Assembly: GCF_000686905.1 (NCBI RefSeq)
Contig: NZ_KK366037.1
Span: forward strand, 96,194-160,193
Direction of reading: 5' to 3'
From: Marinospirillum insulare DSM 21763
GTDB taxonomy: Bacteria > Pseudomonadota > Gammaproteobacteria > Pseudomonadales > Halomonadaceae
DNA length: 64,000 nt
In this document: positions 37,314 through 47,306 of the stretch, in pieces
Layout of the letters: the number at the start of each line of letters is the position of its first letter
Numbering within the stretch: position 1 is the stretch's first letter
Position numbers and translations under genes: made by a program
Notes under the pieces: model-generated
Seen by the model: the letters and a program-made list of their open reading frames with translations, nothing else
Told to the model about the DNA's origin: nothing
Database searches by the model: none

Positions 37314-37355
37314 ATTCTAGTACCTTTTCAATTCCCAGTAAAGTAGTCAACTACT
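37314..37355 (-). promoter_or_regulatory. Candidate sufR promoter with adjoining palindrome
   Basis: The minus strand has TTTACT (-35), a 17-base spacer and TAGAAT (-10), 54-83 bases before the sufR ATG. Abutting the -35 box is the near-palindrome AGTAGTTGACTACT (37342-37355), a reasonable operator for autoregulation by the Rrf2 protein. The assignment rests on position and symmetry only. Confidence 0.5.
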
Positions 37356-37356
37356 C

Positions 37357-37393
37357 AAAAAAAAACCCGAAGCCCTAAAAAGGACTCCGGGTT
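37357..37393 (-). terminator. Rho-independent terminator of icd
   Basis: A 13-base-pair stem with two G-U pairs (37364-37376 with 37381-37393, AACCCGAAGCCCT) is followed on the minus strand by a run of nine Us (37357-37365), 27 bases after the icd stop. It ends directly at the sufR operator. Confidence 0.85.
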
Positions 37394-37420
37394 GCAAGCT
37401 AGATTAACCAGCTAGTTTAC

Positions 37421-39643
37421 TTACTTAACGCTTTCAATCGCCTGATTGAAGGTAGCGCTAGGACGCATCACTGAGTTTACTTTCTCTTGGTCTAAACGGT
37501 AGTAGCCGCCTAGATCAACTGGCTGACCTTGAACCTTAGCTAGCTCTTCAAGAATCTGTGCTTCTTTTTCTTCCAAGGTTTTAGCTAAAGGCGCAAATTT
37601 AGCGGCTAAATCTGCATCGTCTTTCTGTGCTGCTAGCTCTTGTGCCCAGTAAAGGGTTAGGTAGAAGTGGCTACCACGGTTATCTAGCTCACCCACTTTA
37701 CGTGAAGGCGACTTGTTATTTTCTAACAAGGTACCGGTAGCTTTATCTAGTGCCTGACCTAAAACCTTAGCGGTTTTATTGTCGTTCTTCATGCCTAGTT
37801 CTTCTAAAGAAACGGCTAGAGCTAGGAACTCACCTAGAGAATCCCAACGTAGGTGGTTTTCTTCTAGCACTTGCTGTACGTGCTTAGGTGCAGAACCGCC
37901 TGCACCTGTTTCGTACATACCGCCGCCTGCCAACATAGGAACAATTGACAGCATTTTAGCTGAAGTACCTAATTCCATAATGGGGAACAAGTCGGTTAGG
38001 TAGTCACGCAATACGTTACCTGTTACAGAAATGGTATCTTTACCACGCACCAAGCGCTCCATAGTGGTACGAATAGCGCGGTTATAACCCATTACACGAA
38101 TATCTAAACCAGAAGTGTCGTGCTCTTTTAGGTAAAGCTCTACTTTTTTGCGTAGCTCACGGTCGTGGGCACGTTCAGCATCTAACCAGAAAATTGCAGT
38201 CGTTTCTGAGTTACGTGCACGGGTTACAGCTAGTTTTACCCAGTCACGAATGGCTGCATCTTTGGTTTGACAGGCGCGCCAAATATCACCTTTTTCTACT
38301 TCATGCTGCATAAGAACCGTACCATCTGCTTTAACAACACGCATGGTACCGTCAGCTTCAATTTCAAAGGTTTTATCGTGTGAACCGTATTCTTCTGCCT
38401 TCATTGCCATTAAACCAACGTTAGGCACTGAACCCATAGTAGTAGGATCGAAAGCACCGTTAGTGCGGCAGAAGTTAATCATTTCTTGATAAATACGTGC
38501 GTAGGTAGACTCTGGCATAACCGCTTTAGCATCTTTCAGCTTGCCATCACGACCCCACATTTTACCCGAGCTACGAATCATGGCAGGCATAGAAGCATCA
38601 ACGATTACGTCGCTTGGAATGTGCAGGTTGGTAATGCCTTTAACTGAATCCACCATCGCCATTTCTGGACGTTCTTCATAACAAGCATGAATGGCTTCTT
38701 CAATTTCTTCTTGCTGTGATTGCGGCAGGCCTTTGATATTGTCGTAAACGCTGGCCATACCATTGTTAGGGTTAACGCCTAGTTTGTCGAACAGGTCACC
38801 GTACTTATCGAATACGTCTTTAAAGAAAGTTTTAACAGCGTGACCAAAAACGATGGGGTGAGATACTTTCATCATGGTGGCTTTAACGTGCAGCGACCAC
38901 ATTACACCGTCTTTTTTACACTCTTGGAGAGTACGCTCAAAGAAGTTGCTTAGCTGACGTGCGCTCATGTACATGCCGTCTAACACTTCGCCTTCTTCTA
39001 GTGCCAAGGTTTTTTTAACTTCTACCTTGCCATCTTTACCTACAAACTCTAAACGCACATCACCGGCTTTTTCCATGGTGATGGCTTGTTCGCTAGAGAA
39101 GAAGTCACCGCCACGCATATAGTCTGCGTGTGAGCGTGAAGCTTTGCTCCACTCACCCATAGAATGAGGGTATTTACGCGCAAACGCTTTTACAGCAGGT
39201 GGCGCACGACGGTCAGAGTTACCCTGACGTAAAACTGGGTTAACCGCACTACCTAAAACTTTAGCGTAACGTGCGTGAGTGTCTTTTTCTTCTTCTGTTT
39301 CTGGTTCATCTACATAGTCTGGCAGATCAAAACCTTGGCTTTGTAGTTCTTTAATGGCTGCTTTTAGCTGAGGAATAGAAGCACTGATGTTAGGCAGTTT
39401 AATAATGTTTGCTTCTGGTTGTTTAGCTAGCTCACCTAACTCTTCTAGGGTGTCTGCTACACGCTGATCTTCTTTTAGACGGTCAGAAAAACCGGCTAGA
39501 ATACGTGCCGCTACGGAAATATCGCTGGTTTCTACTTCAATGCCAGCGGCTTTTGCAAAGGCGCTAACCACAGGTAGAAGTGAGTAGGTTGCTAGGGCTG
39601 GTGCTTCATCTGTTAATGTATAAACAATTTTAGGTGCTGTCAT
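37421..39643 (-). CDS. icd: Monomeric NADP-dependent isocitrate dehydrogenase
   Basis: This 740-residue TCA-cycle enzyme oxidises isocitrate to 2-oxoglutarate with NADP. Its length and sequence fit the monomeric IDH class (about 740 residues), unrelated in size to the 416-residue dimeric enzyme: [21 protein letters not shown] at the N-terminus, the substrate block [34 protein letters not shown], and the [14 protein letters not shown] segment near residue 580. It has its own terminator. A partly paired hairpin (39673-39713) lies in its upstream region, of unknown meaning. Confidence 0.97.
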   Translation of the reverse strand: MTAPKIVYTLTDEAPALATYSLLPVVSAFAKAAGIEVETSDISVAARILAGFSDRLKEDQRVADTLEELGELAKQPEANIIKLPNISASIPQLKAAIKELQSQGFDLPDYVDEPETEEEKDTHARYAKVLGSAVNPVLRQGNSDRRAPPAVKAFARKYPHSMGEWSKASRSHADYMRGGDFFSSEQAITMEKAGDVRLEFVGKDGKVEVKKTLALEEGEVLDGMYMSARQLSNFFERTLQECKKDGVMWSLHVKATMMKVSHPIVFGHAVKTFFKDVFDKYGDLFDKLGVNPNNGMASVYDNIKGLPQSQQEEIEEAIHACYEERPEMAMVDSVKGITNLHIPSDVIVDASMPAMIRSSGKMWGRDGKLKDAKAVMPESTYARIYQEMINFCRTNGAFDPTTMGSVPNVGLMAMKAEEYGSHDKTFEIEADGTMRVVKADGTVLMQHEVEKGDIWRACQTKDAAIRDWVKLAVTRARNSETTAIFWLDAERAHDRELRKKVELYLKEHDTSGLDIRVMGYNRAIRTTMERLVRGKDTISVTGNVLRDYLTDLFPIMELGTSAKMLSIVPMLAGGGMYETGAGGSAPKHVQQVLEENHLRWDSLGEFLALAVSLEELGMKNDNKTAKVLGQALDKATGTLLENNKSPSRKVGELDNRGSHFYLTLYWAQELAAQKDDADLAAKFAPLAKTLEEKEAQILEELAKVQGQPVDLGGYYRLDQEKVNSVMRPSATFNQAIESVK

Positions 39644-39809
39644 TTAATTCCCCGATTCCTTAGTTGCATGATCGACAACTCTCTGCTGGTGTAGCTTTTG
39701 GCCACACTTGTCGCCAGAGTTATACGCTTAAAAACAGGTTTTGAATTTGGCTAGTAATTTTACAACATTCATTTTACAGAAAATTTGCCAATTTTTATAC
39801 CAGCAGAAC

Positions 39810-40793
39810 TTAATACCAAGGGATTAGACTTTCATTAAGCTGCTCAGCGGCTATTAACTGAGCACCCAAGGCAGTTGCCTGACTTAAGTTTTTTGGCTTT
39901 TCTGCTGGCTCTACAACGGCTAAATAAGTCGGCAAGCCACAACTTAAGCCTAACAAAGCCAGTACATTATCTTGCGCTAACTGCACTTTGGCTAAAGCCA
40001 TTAGGTCGACTACTTCATCCCAACTTAATAAACCAGCTAGGTTTTTAATGGCTGCCAGCAGTTTGCTATCTAGCTTAGATAGCAGGTCGGCTACTTCTAG
40101 CTGCTCATGGCGTGAAGCAAACAACCAAATTTGCCAGCCTTCTTCTACGGCTTTTAATAACTCTGCTTCTATGGCTTGTAGGTTAGCTACAGAAGCTAGG
40201 CTGGCTTTAGCTACATTTCGGGTGCCTGGACTCCAAGCTAGTATAGGCTTTTCTAAACTAAGCTGATGCTGTTGCAGCAGTGAGGTTTGTTGGTTGGCAT
40301 CTACTTTAAGTTTGGAGGTTTGATAGCTAGTAGGCAGAGCATCTTCTATATCCCAAGCAAGGGCGCGATAACGGTCGGCTAGTTGCGGGTGTAAATCTTT
40401 ACGCGCTAAGCGAATGTCCATTAACAAAGCATAGCGATATAAACCACGGTAGCCGGTTCGTTCAGGAATATTGGCTAAAGCGGGGATAAGTGCAGGCTTA
40501 AAACGCTCGGGTAAAACCCAGGCCCTATCGTAATCTTTACCTTGCAAGGCAATGCCAGCATTCCAAAATACTTTTACGCCCATATTAGGTTCGGGCATAT
40601 TCCATAGCTCATTAACCTGTGGAAAACGCTTAACTAGGTTAGTAAGCCCCATGGGTGTCATGGCATCTAGGGGTTGCTTGGGGTAACGGGTGCGTAGGTC
40701 GTTTAATAGCGGCTGCGCCAGCAAAACTTTTTCTGCGCTGCCAGGTAGTAGTACCAAATTACGACCTGTTTTAGAGCGTTTGAAACGGGGCAT
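39810..40793 (-). CDS. Degenerate heptosyltransferase II-like (GT9) protein
   Basis: The 327-residue protein aligns by eye with WaaF: YDRAWVLPERFKPALIPAL, ERTGYRGLYRYALLMDIRL and YPKQPLDAMTP match the fold. The active-site blocks are lost. The WVGD loop holding the catalytic Asp reads SAEK (Lys22), the PGAEFGPAKRWP block reads PGTRNVAKASLAS, and the NDSGLMHVAAAL donor site reads AQDNVLALLGLSC. It is full-length and in frame, so it looks like a retained homologue with another or no catalytic role, not a simple pseudogene. It follows hsdS by 7 bases. A true waaF may exist elsewhere. Confidence 0.7.
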   Translation of the reverse strand: MPRFKRSKTGRNLVLLPGSAEKVLLAQPLLNDLRTRYPKQPLDAMTPMGLTNLVKRFPQVNELWNMPEPNMGVKVFWNAGIALQGKDYDRAWVLPERFKPALIPALANIPERTGYRGLYRYALLMDIRLARKDLHPQLADRYRALAWDIEDALPTSYQTSKLKVDANQQTSLLQQHQLSLEKPILAWSPGTRNVAKASLASVANLQAIEAELLKAVEEGWQIWLFASRHEQLEVADLLSKLDSKLLAAIKNLAGLLSWDEVVDLMALAKVQLAQDNVLALLGLSCGLPTYLAVVEPAEKPKNLSQATALGAQLIAAEQLNESLIPWY

Positions 40794-40800
40794 AAAATTC

Positions 40801-42537
40801 CTATTGAACCGCTTGGCTGGTTAGCGCATCGGCCAGTTGAAGCTGGGTTGTTTGGGCAGTGCGGATTTTGGCTTTAAGCTGGTCGCAGATGGCAAAAAGT
40901 TGATCAACTTTGGCAACGATGCGTTTTTGTTCGTTTAGTGGGGCAATAGGAACAGGTAGTTCTTCCCATTTTGATCTATTAATTATTGGTGTTGCTGAAC
41001 CAGAAGATTTTTCAACAACTAACTGATAAAAAGTTTTTGTATTTACAGTTAAAAACAAAAACTCAGACATCACTTCAAAAGGATGGATAGAATTTATTTG
41101 CTGATTAAATGCAACTCGTCTATCTGCGATTACACTTTTACCAACAGATCCGCCAATGCAAACCATCAAAATATCACCGTAAACCGCTTCTGAGCTATGC
41201 TTTAAACCTTCTTTAGTCAGCGTCTTATCTGACTCTAACAATTTACCTGATGGCGTTATCTGACCAGGCCCAATAAAGGGTATTTCACCATCAAAGTTCT
41301 CTGCGGTTTTAGTGCTAGGAGTCTTTCCTGTCGCTCCAATACCTAAATCTCCTAAACGTGCCCACACCCAGCCATGAGGTGCTTGAAATGGAATGTCTTT
41401 ATTTGAAATTTTAGGCATGGGTTTAGTTTTTCTGATTTTTCGTTCTTTAATGAACGCTTCTTTTTTTATAGTTATTTTATCCAATAGCAAACAAACTGGT
41501 TCGTCGTTGGGATCTTGTGGCACTAGCTTGCCCATTACTGCTAACTGCAAAAGGGTTTGTTTTAGCTGGTCGATGCTATTTTCTGTGGTAAAAAGCGTTT
41601 CAAAGTTGGCGGCTAGGCGTGTCCAAGCTTGCTGAAAAGCTTCTGCATCGGCGGCTTGGGTTAAAGCAGTTAATAGAACTTCTACTAACTGTTGGTGGGC
41701 TGCAAGGCTGTTTTCTTGTTGTTCTTCTAGTTGATCGCAGAGCGCCATTAACTCATCGACTTTGGCGACGATGCGTTTTTGTTCGTTTGCTGGTGGTAAA
41801 GCAATTACAGTGGCTATTATTTTTTCTCTAGAGATATTCGGTTGAGCGCCACCAGCACCCATACCTATAAAGCGTGGCTTATAAGCTTTTAATAAGGTCA
41901 ACAAGAAAACATTACTAAACCCTGTAAAGGTCGTACACGCACAAACAGCTTGATTTGTAGTTGCTGGCACCGACAAAATAGCTGCTTTTCCAATTGTTGC
42001 GCCATACATAGCCAGCAAAACATCACCAGCCTTGTTATAACGTAGTGAGGTTTTCTTTAAGGCATCTTCCGTAATTGTTTCTTCTGAATTAGATATATAG
42101 TCTGCTACCAATTCACCTGATTTAAACCAGGGTATATTCCCACCATAAAACTCTGAATTACTTCGTTTTGGTGTTGCACCTGCACCCCAATCTCCAATAT
42201 CGTTTAAACGAACATATTCCCACCCATGTGGTAAAAACCCATATTTTTCATCAATTGAAATTGATGGTATTTTTTTTGGCTTTCGTATCTTTTTTTCTTT
42301 AACCAACTGCTCTCTTTCTGCTGCTATCTTCTCTAACAATACCGAAGCTGGCTCGTCATTTGGGTCTTGGGGTACTAACAGCCCACGCACGGCTAATTCT
42401 AAAATCAACTCCCTTAGTTTTTGGATTCCATAAAGCTCCTGCTTTTTACTGCTACCTCTACCTTGTGTAGCTCTTTGCTTAATAGCACTTGTCCAAACAT
42501 CCATATTTTCAGTAATTAGGTTTTCTATAGCTGCCAT
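40801..42537 (-). CDS. hsdS: Type I restriction specificity subunit HsdS
   Basis: HsdS sets the DNA target of the HsdR2M2S complex. The 578-residue protein is two similar halves, each a target-recognition domain (TRD) followed by a conserved helix. The halves share LVPQDPNDEP at the start and NEQKRIVAKVD at the end of the TRD. The TRDs differ, so the target is bipartite. A 32-base near-identical repeat (40905-40936 and 41757-41788, 30 of 32 matching) encodes the shared helix in frame in both halves. The start overlaps the hsdM stop by one base. Confidence 0.95.
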   Translation of the reverse strand: MAAIENLITENMDVWTSAIKQRATQGRGSSKKQELYGIQKLRELILELAVRGLLVPQDPNDEPASVLLEKIAAEREQLVKEKKIRKPKKIPSISIDEKYGFLPHGWEYVRLNDIGDWGAGATPKRSNSEFYGGNIPWFKSGELVADYISNSEETITEDALKKTSLRYNKAGDVLLAMYGATIGKAAILSVPATTNQAVCACTTFTGFSNVFLLTLLKAYKPRFIGMGAGGAQPNISREKIIATVIALPPANEQKRIVAKVDELMALCDQLEEQQENSLAAHQQLVEVLLTALTQAADAEAFQQAWTRLAANFETLFTTENSIDQLKQTLLQLAVMGKLVPQDPNDEPVCLLLDKITIKKEAFIKERKIRKTKPMPKISNKDIPFQAPHGWVWARLGDLGIGATGKTPSTKTAENFDGEIPFIGPGQITPSGKLLESDKTLTKEGLKHSSEAVYGDILMVCIGGSVGKSVIADRRVAFNQQINSIHPFEVMSEFLFLTVNTKTFYQLVVEKSSGSATPIINRSKWEELPVPIAPLNEQKRIVAKVDQLFAICDQLKAKIRTAQTTQLQLADALTSQAVQ

Positions 42538-44042
42538 TATTTCTCACCCTTGGATGCTAACGCTTCGGCAAGAATATTTTTAAGCTGGTTTTGCAAGCTG
42601 TGTATTTCTGCCTGTTGGGTTTGGTAATTGGCTAATAATTCTTCTGGGTCGTGGTTAATGGCTTCTTCAACGTGTGGGTTTTTAATGTCTAGGTTGTAGT
42701 TGCGTTGAATAATTTCTTCAATGCTAACTTGCCAAGCCTGTTGGTTTTCTACCCGCCCTTGGCGCTTAACTTTTTCATCAATGGTTTTGCCTGTGCCCCA
42801 CCAGTTGTAACAAGCATCAAAGTCTTTTAGCTGCATGGGTTTGGTTTTGTTAAAAGCTTTTACGCCTGTTGGCAATGGCACCTCGTAATACCAAATGTTT
42901 TTAGTTCCTTTTTCTTCGCTGTCGGCACTGCTTTTTTCAAAAAACAGAATATTGGTTTTTATGGAGGTGTAGGGCGCAAATACAGAGTTAGGCAGGCGTA
43001 CCACTGTGTGCAGGTTACATTCATCTAACAGCAGTTTTTTAATTTTGGTTTTAACGCCTTCACCAAATAAAGTGCCATCGGGCAATACCACTGCGGCACG
43101 GCCATTTTCTTTTAGCACTTCTATTATGTATTGCAAGAATAAATCGGCGGTTTCTCGGGTTTGGTATTCTGAGGGGAAGTTCTTTTCTATGCCGTCTTCT
43201 TCTGTGCCACCAAAGGGTGGATTAGACACCACCACTTCTACCATGTCTTCAATATCTAAGCTGGATAGAGGTTTGTTTAGGGTGTTGCCGTGGCGTATTT
43301 GTTTGGGTACTTCTATGCCGTGCAGCATCATATTGGTGGTGCATAACAGGTGGGGTAGCTGCTTTTTTTCTACGCCCTGCACTGAGTTTTGAAATAGTTT
43401 TTCGCCTTGGGTGTCTTGCACTTGTTTTTGCAGAATATCTAAGGAGCAGGCAAGGAAGCCGCCCGTACCGCAGGCTGGGTCCAGTATTGCTTCGCCTAGC
43501 TGGGGGTTAATCATTTGCACTATAAAGCGTGTCACTGCGCGTGGGGTATAAAACTCGCCTGCGTTACCTGCGCTTTGTAAGTCTTTAAGTATTTGTTCGT
43601 ATAAATCACCAAACAGGTGGCGTTCTTCTGAACTGGTAAAGTCTATTTCGTTTAGTTTGTTTACCACTTGGCGCAGTAGCGTACCGTTTTTCATGTAATT
43701 AAAGGCATCGCTAAACGCTTCTTTAACTACAAAACCTCTTGGGTTGGTTTCTAAGGGTGCAGCTAGGTTTTTTAAGTCGTTGATTAGTTGGTTGTTTACA
43801 AAATCTAAAAGCTCTTCGCCCGTTATGCCTTGTTTGTCGGCTGCCCAATTGCGCCATAAATACTGGGTTGGAAGGGGTGTTTGGTAGTTATCTAGTTCAA
43901 ATTCTAGCTCTTCTTCTTGGGCATCGAATATTTTTAAAAAGAGTAACCATGAAAGCTGGCCTAGGCGTTGTGCATCGCCATCTACACCCGCGTCTTTACG
44001 CATGATGTCTTGAATGGATTTAATAACAGATGAAATTGACAT
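42537..44042 (-). CDS. hsdM: Type I DNA adenine methyltransferase HsdM
   Basis: HsdM modifies adenine in the host target. The 501-residue protein has the N-terminal helical HsdM domain, the SAM-binding motif I (DPACGTGGFLACSL) and the catalytic motif IV N274-P-P-F, the N6-adenine type. A C-terminal coiled coil (ELLANYQTQQAEIHSLQNQL) contacts HsdS. It lies 27 bases after hsdR. Motifs appear intact, so the system is probably active. Confidence 0.97.
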   Translation of the reverse strand: MSISSVIKSIQDIMRKDAGVDGDAQRLGQLSWLLFLKIFDAQEEELEFELDNYQTPLPTQYLWRNWAADKQGITGEELLDFVNNQLINDLKNLAAPLETNPRGFVVKEAFSDAFNYMKNGTLLRQVVNKLNEIDFTSSEERHLFGDLYEQILKDLQSAGNAGEFYTPRAVTRFIVQMINPQLGEAILDPACGTGGFLACSLDILQKQVQDTQGEKLFQNSVQGVEKKQLPHLLCTTNMMLHGIEVPKQIRHGNTLNKPLSSLDIEDMVEVVVSNPPFGGTEEDGIEKNFPSEYQTRETADLFLQYIIEVLKENGRAAVVLPDGTLFGEGVKTKIKKLLLDECNLHTVVRLPNSVFAPYTSIKTNILFFEKSSADSEEKGTKNIWYYEVPLPTGVKAFNKTKPMQLKDFDACYNWWGTGKTIDEKVKRQGRVENQQAWQVSIEEIIQRNYNLDIKNPHVEEAINHDPEELLANYQTQQAEIHSLQNQLKNILAEALASKGEK

Positions 44043-44069
44043 GAGTTCTCTAAGGTTTTTTAAAAGGTG

Positions 44070-46493
44070 TTAGGCGCGGAGGTGCGTATCATCATAAAGG
44101 GCGTTTTCTAGCTCTTTTATGGCTTGGTCGTATTCGGCTTTGCTGCCAAAAGCATTTTTAACTATTTCTAGGGGGCGGCCCATTTCTCTAAAAGGCGTTA
44201 CTTTAAGCGCATCTTTGGATTCTATTTCGCTAATGCCCAGATCGGCGTATTTATCTAGCAGTGCATTTAATACTTGCTGGGCTGTTTCGTTGTATTTGCT
44301 GAAGTAATTGCGTTTTTTTACATTATTTGCGCGTTCTTTACGCGTTAGGGCTGGCTGGTCAAAAGCGATATGGCAGATAAGATCAAATGCGCCCATGTCT
44401 TTGCTAACGTCTTGCTCTAGGGCTTTCCAGATAACGCCCTGCCTTTCTAGTTCATCTATGATGGTTTGCTTGCGGTCGGCTTCTTGCCAACTGTTTACAA
44501 AAATATCTAAAGAGGCGTACTGCTCTAGTATGGCTTTTTTGGTGTAGTCCTTAAAAGACTCGGTAACCAGCTTGCCGTTAGCGCCGTAGTATTGCACTCG
44601 CTCGGCAATTTTTTTAACTTCGACACCCGCTATATGGTATTTAACGAATTTGTTTTCATCGTTAAAGCCTTCATCGGCGGCAAAGTCTTTGGCGTTATCT
44701 TGCTCGGCTTGGTAGTTTGCTGCGGTGCTTTCGCTTAAGTCATGTTCGGTATTTGCATCTTCACTGAGTTCATCATCTAGCTGGGTGTTTTCTAGGTCGT
44801 TAATTTCTTCGGGTGTTTTGACGATGACTTTTTCTGGAATGCCATCAAATTTAGGGTCTGCAAATAGTTCGGTGGCTTTTTTAAAGTCTAAAATGGTAAA
44901 CCAAAGCTTATTGTAGCGATCATCTATACGCGTGCCACGGCCTATAATTTGCTTGAATTTGGTCATGGATTGAATGTTTTGGTCTAGCACAATTAGCTTG
45001 CAGGTTTTGGCATCCACCCCTGTTGTCATCAGTTCAGAGGTTGTAGCTATTACTGGGTAGGGTTGCTTGGGATTAATGAAGTTATCTAGCTGGGCTTTGC
45101 CTGCATCATCATCACCAGTAATTTTCATAACGTACTTTTCGTTCTTTTTAACCTGTTCAGGATTAAGGTTAATTAAGGCTCTACGCATTCGCTCGGCATG
45201 GTTAATATCGTTACAAAAAACGATGGTTTTTGCCATGGGGTCGGTACGTTGTAGGTAAGAGCTAATAGTTTTAGCAACCAGCTCGGTACGCTCGTCTATG
45301 ACTAGGGTTCTATCAAAGTCTTTAATGTTGTAAACGCGGTCTTCTATTAGCTCGCCGTATTTGTCGACTTGCCCTTCGGTGGGTCGCCAACCTAAAGCGT
45401 CTATGTCTAAATCAACACGTACTACTTTATAGGGTGCTAAAAAACCGTCTTCTATGCCTTCTTTTAAGGAGTAGGTGTAAACCGGTTCGCCAAAATAGTC
45501 GGTATTAGACACTTCGTCGGTTTCTTTAGGCGTTGCTGTTAAGCCAATTTGGGTGGCTGAGCTGAAGTAGTCTAAAATTTCTCGCCAAGCGCTATCCTCT
45601 GCGGCACTACCTCGATGGCACTCATCTATAACTATTAAATCAAAAAAGTTGGGGTCTACTTGTTTAAAAGCTTTTTGGTATTCTTCTGGCCCTGTTAAAG
45701 CTTGGTAGAGAGCAAGGTGAATTTCATAGGCTGGGTCTACGCTTCGCCCAGTTATTTTTGTCATCGCCTGACCAAAAGGCTGAAAATCGTTGGTGCGGGT
45801 TTGATCGACTAAAATATTACGGTCGGCTAAAAATAGAATGCGTTTTTTCTTTCTGGCTTTCCATAAACGCCAAATAATTTGAAAGGCGGTGTAGGTTTTA
45901 CCTGTGCCAGTTGCCATTACCAAGAGGATGCGGTTTTGCTCACGCGCTATGGCTTCTATGGTTTTATTGATGGCTTGTAGTTGGTAATAACGTGGTGTTT
46001 TGTCGCTACCATCGTCGTGATAATCTTGAGTAACTAAAGGAATTTGCGCTGAGGTGTAACCGCGCCATGCTGCAAACTTTTGCCATAGTTGGCTTGGGCT
46101 GGGAAATTCATCGAGGGTTATTTCACTTTCTATCGGCTCGCCTTCTGCCACGGTTTTGTCGTGAAATATAAAAGCATCACCGTTAGTTGAAAAAGCAAAG
46201 GGCACATCTAACAAGCCAGCATAATCTAAGCCTTGTTGCATTCCTTTGCCTAGGTCGTGCTTGTTGGCTTTTGCTTCTATAACCGCCAGCGGCATACCCA
46301 TTTTGTAATATAAAACGATGTCTGCTGATTTAACTGTTTGGCGCATACCCATTTGGCCACGAACAATCACTTTACCATCACGCAGTTTAACTTCTTGGCG
46401 AATTTGCGTCATGTTATCCCAACCTGCTTTGGCTAGCGCAGGCAGAATGTACTTAGTAATTATGTCGGTTTCGGTTAGTTTGCTTTTATCCAT
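44070..46493 (-). CDS. hsdR: Type I restriction translocase/endonuclease HsdR
   Basis: HsdR translocates and cuts unmodified DNA. The 807-residue protein has an N-terminal nuclease domain with the D-x(n)-E-x-K motif ([20 protein letters not shown]). Two RecA-like motor lobes follow, with Walker A ATGTGKT ending at Lys199-Thr200, the DECH box (VIDECHRGS), motif III GLTATP and motif VI IIGRGTR. Length and the DECH box fit the EcoAI-like (type IB) group rather than the ~1030-residue IC enzymes. It is first in hsdRMS and is transcribed away from the AbrB-Doc pair. Confidence 0.96.
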   Translation of the reverse strand: MDKSKLTETDIITKYILPALAKAGWDNMTQIRQEVKLRDGKVIVRGQMGMRQTVKSADIVLYYKMGMPLAVIEAKANKHDLGKGMQQGLDYAGLLDVPFAFSTNGDAFIFHDKTVAEGEPIESEITLDEFPSPSQLWQKFAAWRGYTSAQIPLVTQDYHDDGSDKTPRYYQLQAINKTIEAIAREQNRILLVMATGTGKTYTAFQIIWRLWKARKKKRILFLADRNILVDQTRTNDFQPFGQAMTKITGRSVDPAYEIHLALYQALTGPEEYQKAFKQVDPNFFDLIVIDECHRGSAAEDSAWREILDYFSSATQIGLTATPKETDEVSNTDYFGEPVYTYSLKEGIEDGFLAPYKVVRVDLDIDALGWRPTEGQVDKYGELIEDRVYNIKDFDRTLVIDERTELVAKTISSYLQRTDPMAKTIVFCNDINHAERMRRALINLNPEQVKKNEKYVMKITGDDDAGKAQLDNFINPKQPYPVIATTSELMTTGVDAKTCKLIVLDQNIQSMTKFKQIIGRGTRIDDRYNKLWFTILDFKKATELFADPKFDGIPEKVIVKTPEEINDLENTQLDDELSEDANTEHDLSESTAANYQAEQDNAKDFAADEGFNDENKFVKYHIAGVEVKKIAERVQYYGANGKLVTESFKDYTKKAILEQYASLDIFVNSWQEADRKQTIIDELERQGVIWKALEQDVSKDMGAFDLICHIAFDQPALTRKERANNVKKRNYFSKYNETAQQVLNALLDKYADLGISEIESKDALKVTPFREMGRPLEIVKNAFGSKAEYDQAIKELENALYDDTHLRA

Positions 46494-46581
46494 TTTTCCT
46501 TACACCGCATCCTTGAAGCTTTATAGATAGAAAGAAGTCTTTAATTTGAATGACTCGATATTACTAGGAGTGCAGAGTTAG

Positions 46582-46593
46582 TACAATTTTTAG
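46582..46593. repeat. Left copy of 12-base direct repeat flanking AbrB-Doc
   Basis: TACAATTTTTAG at 46582-46593 is repeated exactly at 47295-47306, bracketing the toxin-antitoxin genes. It may mark insertion of the module. Confidence 0.5.
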
Positions 46594-46683
46594 CAACAGA
46601 AGGTGAGACTCATCCTTGTTAAGCAGATTTGATGGTGATAACCTCTGTAATAACATTTGTTATAACTTTATTGAGGTAAGCTT

Positions 46684-46908
46684 ATGCTTAAGGTAAAAGT
46701 TACAAACGTCGGCAACTCAATGGGAATACTCCTACCCAAAGAAGCGCTTGGTAAAATGAAAGCGAATAAAGGGGATTTCTTGTATTTAGTTGAATCACCT
46801 GAGGGTTATACATTAACACCCTACCAACAAGATTTTGAGGAGCAGGTTTCAGCTGCCGAAAATATTATGGCTCGCTACCGCAATACGCTTCGTGAACTAG
46901 CTAAATGA
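46684..46908 (+). CDS. AbrB/MazE-type antitoxin
   Basis: The 74-residue protein has an N-terminal swapped-hairpin AbrB DNA-binding domain (residues ~1-48, VKVTNVGNSMGILLPKEAL) and a C-terminal helix (~50-74) of the length used to neutralise a partner. Its stop overlaps the Doc toxin start (ATGA), the usual translational coupling of an antitoxin. AbrB-type antitoxins bind their own promoter, so the pair is probably autoregulated from the 190-base region shared with hsdR. Most Doc toxins pair with Phd; an AbrB partner is a known variant. Confidence 0.88.
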   Translation: MLKVKVTNVGNSMGILLPKEALGKMKANKGDFLYLVESPEGYTLTPYQQDFEEQVSAAENIMARYRNTLRELAK

Positions 46909-47294
46909 TAGAGCCTAAATGGGTGCTAGAAAATGTTGTTCTTGCTGTTCACTCTATGCTGCTGTCAGAACACGGTGGAGCATCGGGTGTTCGAGATGAA
47001 GCATTACTTAAGTCTGCACTAGCTAGAGCACAGCAAAAGTTTGCTTATGAGCCACTCACCACACCTTTCGATTTGGCTGCTGCCTACAGCTTTGGACTTG
47101 TAAAAAATCACGCTTTTATTGATGGCAATAAGAGAGTCGCTTTTACCATTGGTGTTTTATTTTTAGAGTTGAATGGCTATGAATTTACAGCACCAGAAGC
47201 CGAAGCTGCGATTACCTTTGAAGCTTTAGCTTCTGGTGAAATTGGAGAAGAAAAGCTAAGCAAATGGTTTGAATCAAATGTAGTTTTCACCTAA
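46905..47294 (+). CDS. doc: Doc-type Fic-domain toxin (death-on-curing)
   Basis: The 129-residue protein has the Doc motif HAFIDGNKRVAF, where the Lys replaces the second Gly of Fic proteins. Doc toxins phosphorylate elongation factor Tu and arrest translation. The family's N-terminal helical region (VRDEALLKSALARAQQKF) is intact, and length is typical (~125). It forms an operon with the upstream AbrB antitoxin. Neighbouring hsdRMS suggests a small defence or stability island. Confidence 0.93.
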   Translation: MIEPKWVLENVVLAVHSMLLSEHGGASGVRDEALLKSALARAQQKFAYEPLTTPFDLAAAYSFGLVKNHAFIDGNKRVAFTIGVLFLELNGYEFTAPEAEAAITFEALASGEIGEEKLSKWFESNVVFT

Positions 47295-47306
47295 TACAAT
47301 TTTTAG
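47295..47306. repeat. Right copy of 12-base direct repeat flanking AbrB-Doc
   Basis: This exact second copy of TACAATTTTTAG begins one base after the doc stop and runs into the glnE stop codon, so glnE's end is part of the repeat. Confidence 0.5.

Noticed and set aside
39673-39713. Hairpin upstream of icd as a member of the dispersed repeat family
   Set aside because: It lacks the CCCTGTA core and TCAGG arms, and its stem has several mismatches.
40801-47294. A new defence system beyond type I restriction and AbrB-Doc
   Set aside because: Every gene between the GT9 gene and glnE is accounted for by hsdRMS and the toxin-antitoxin pair, with standard motifs.
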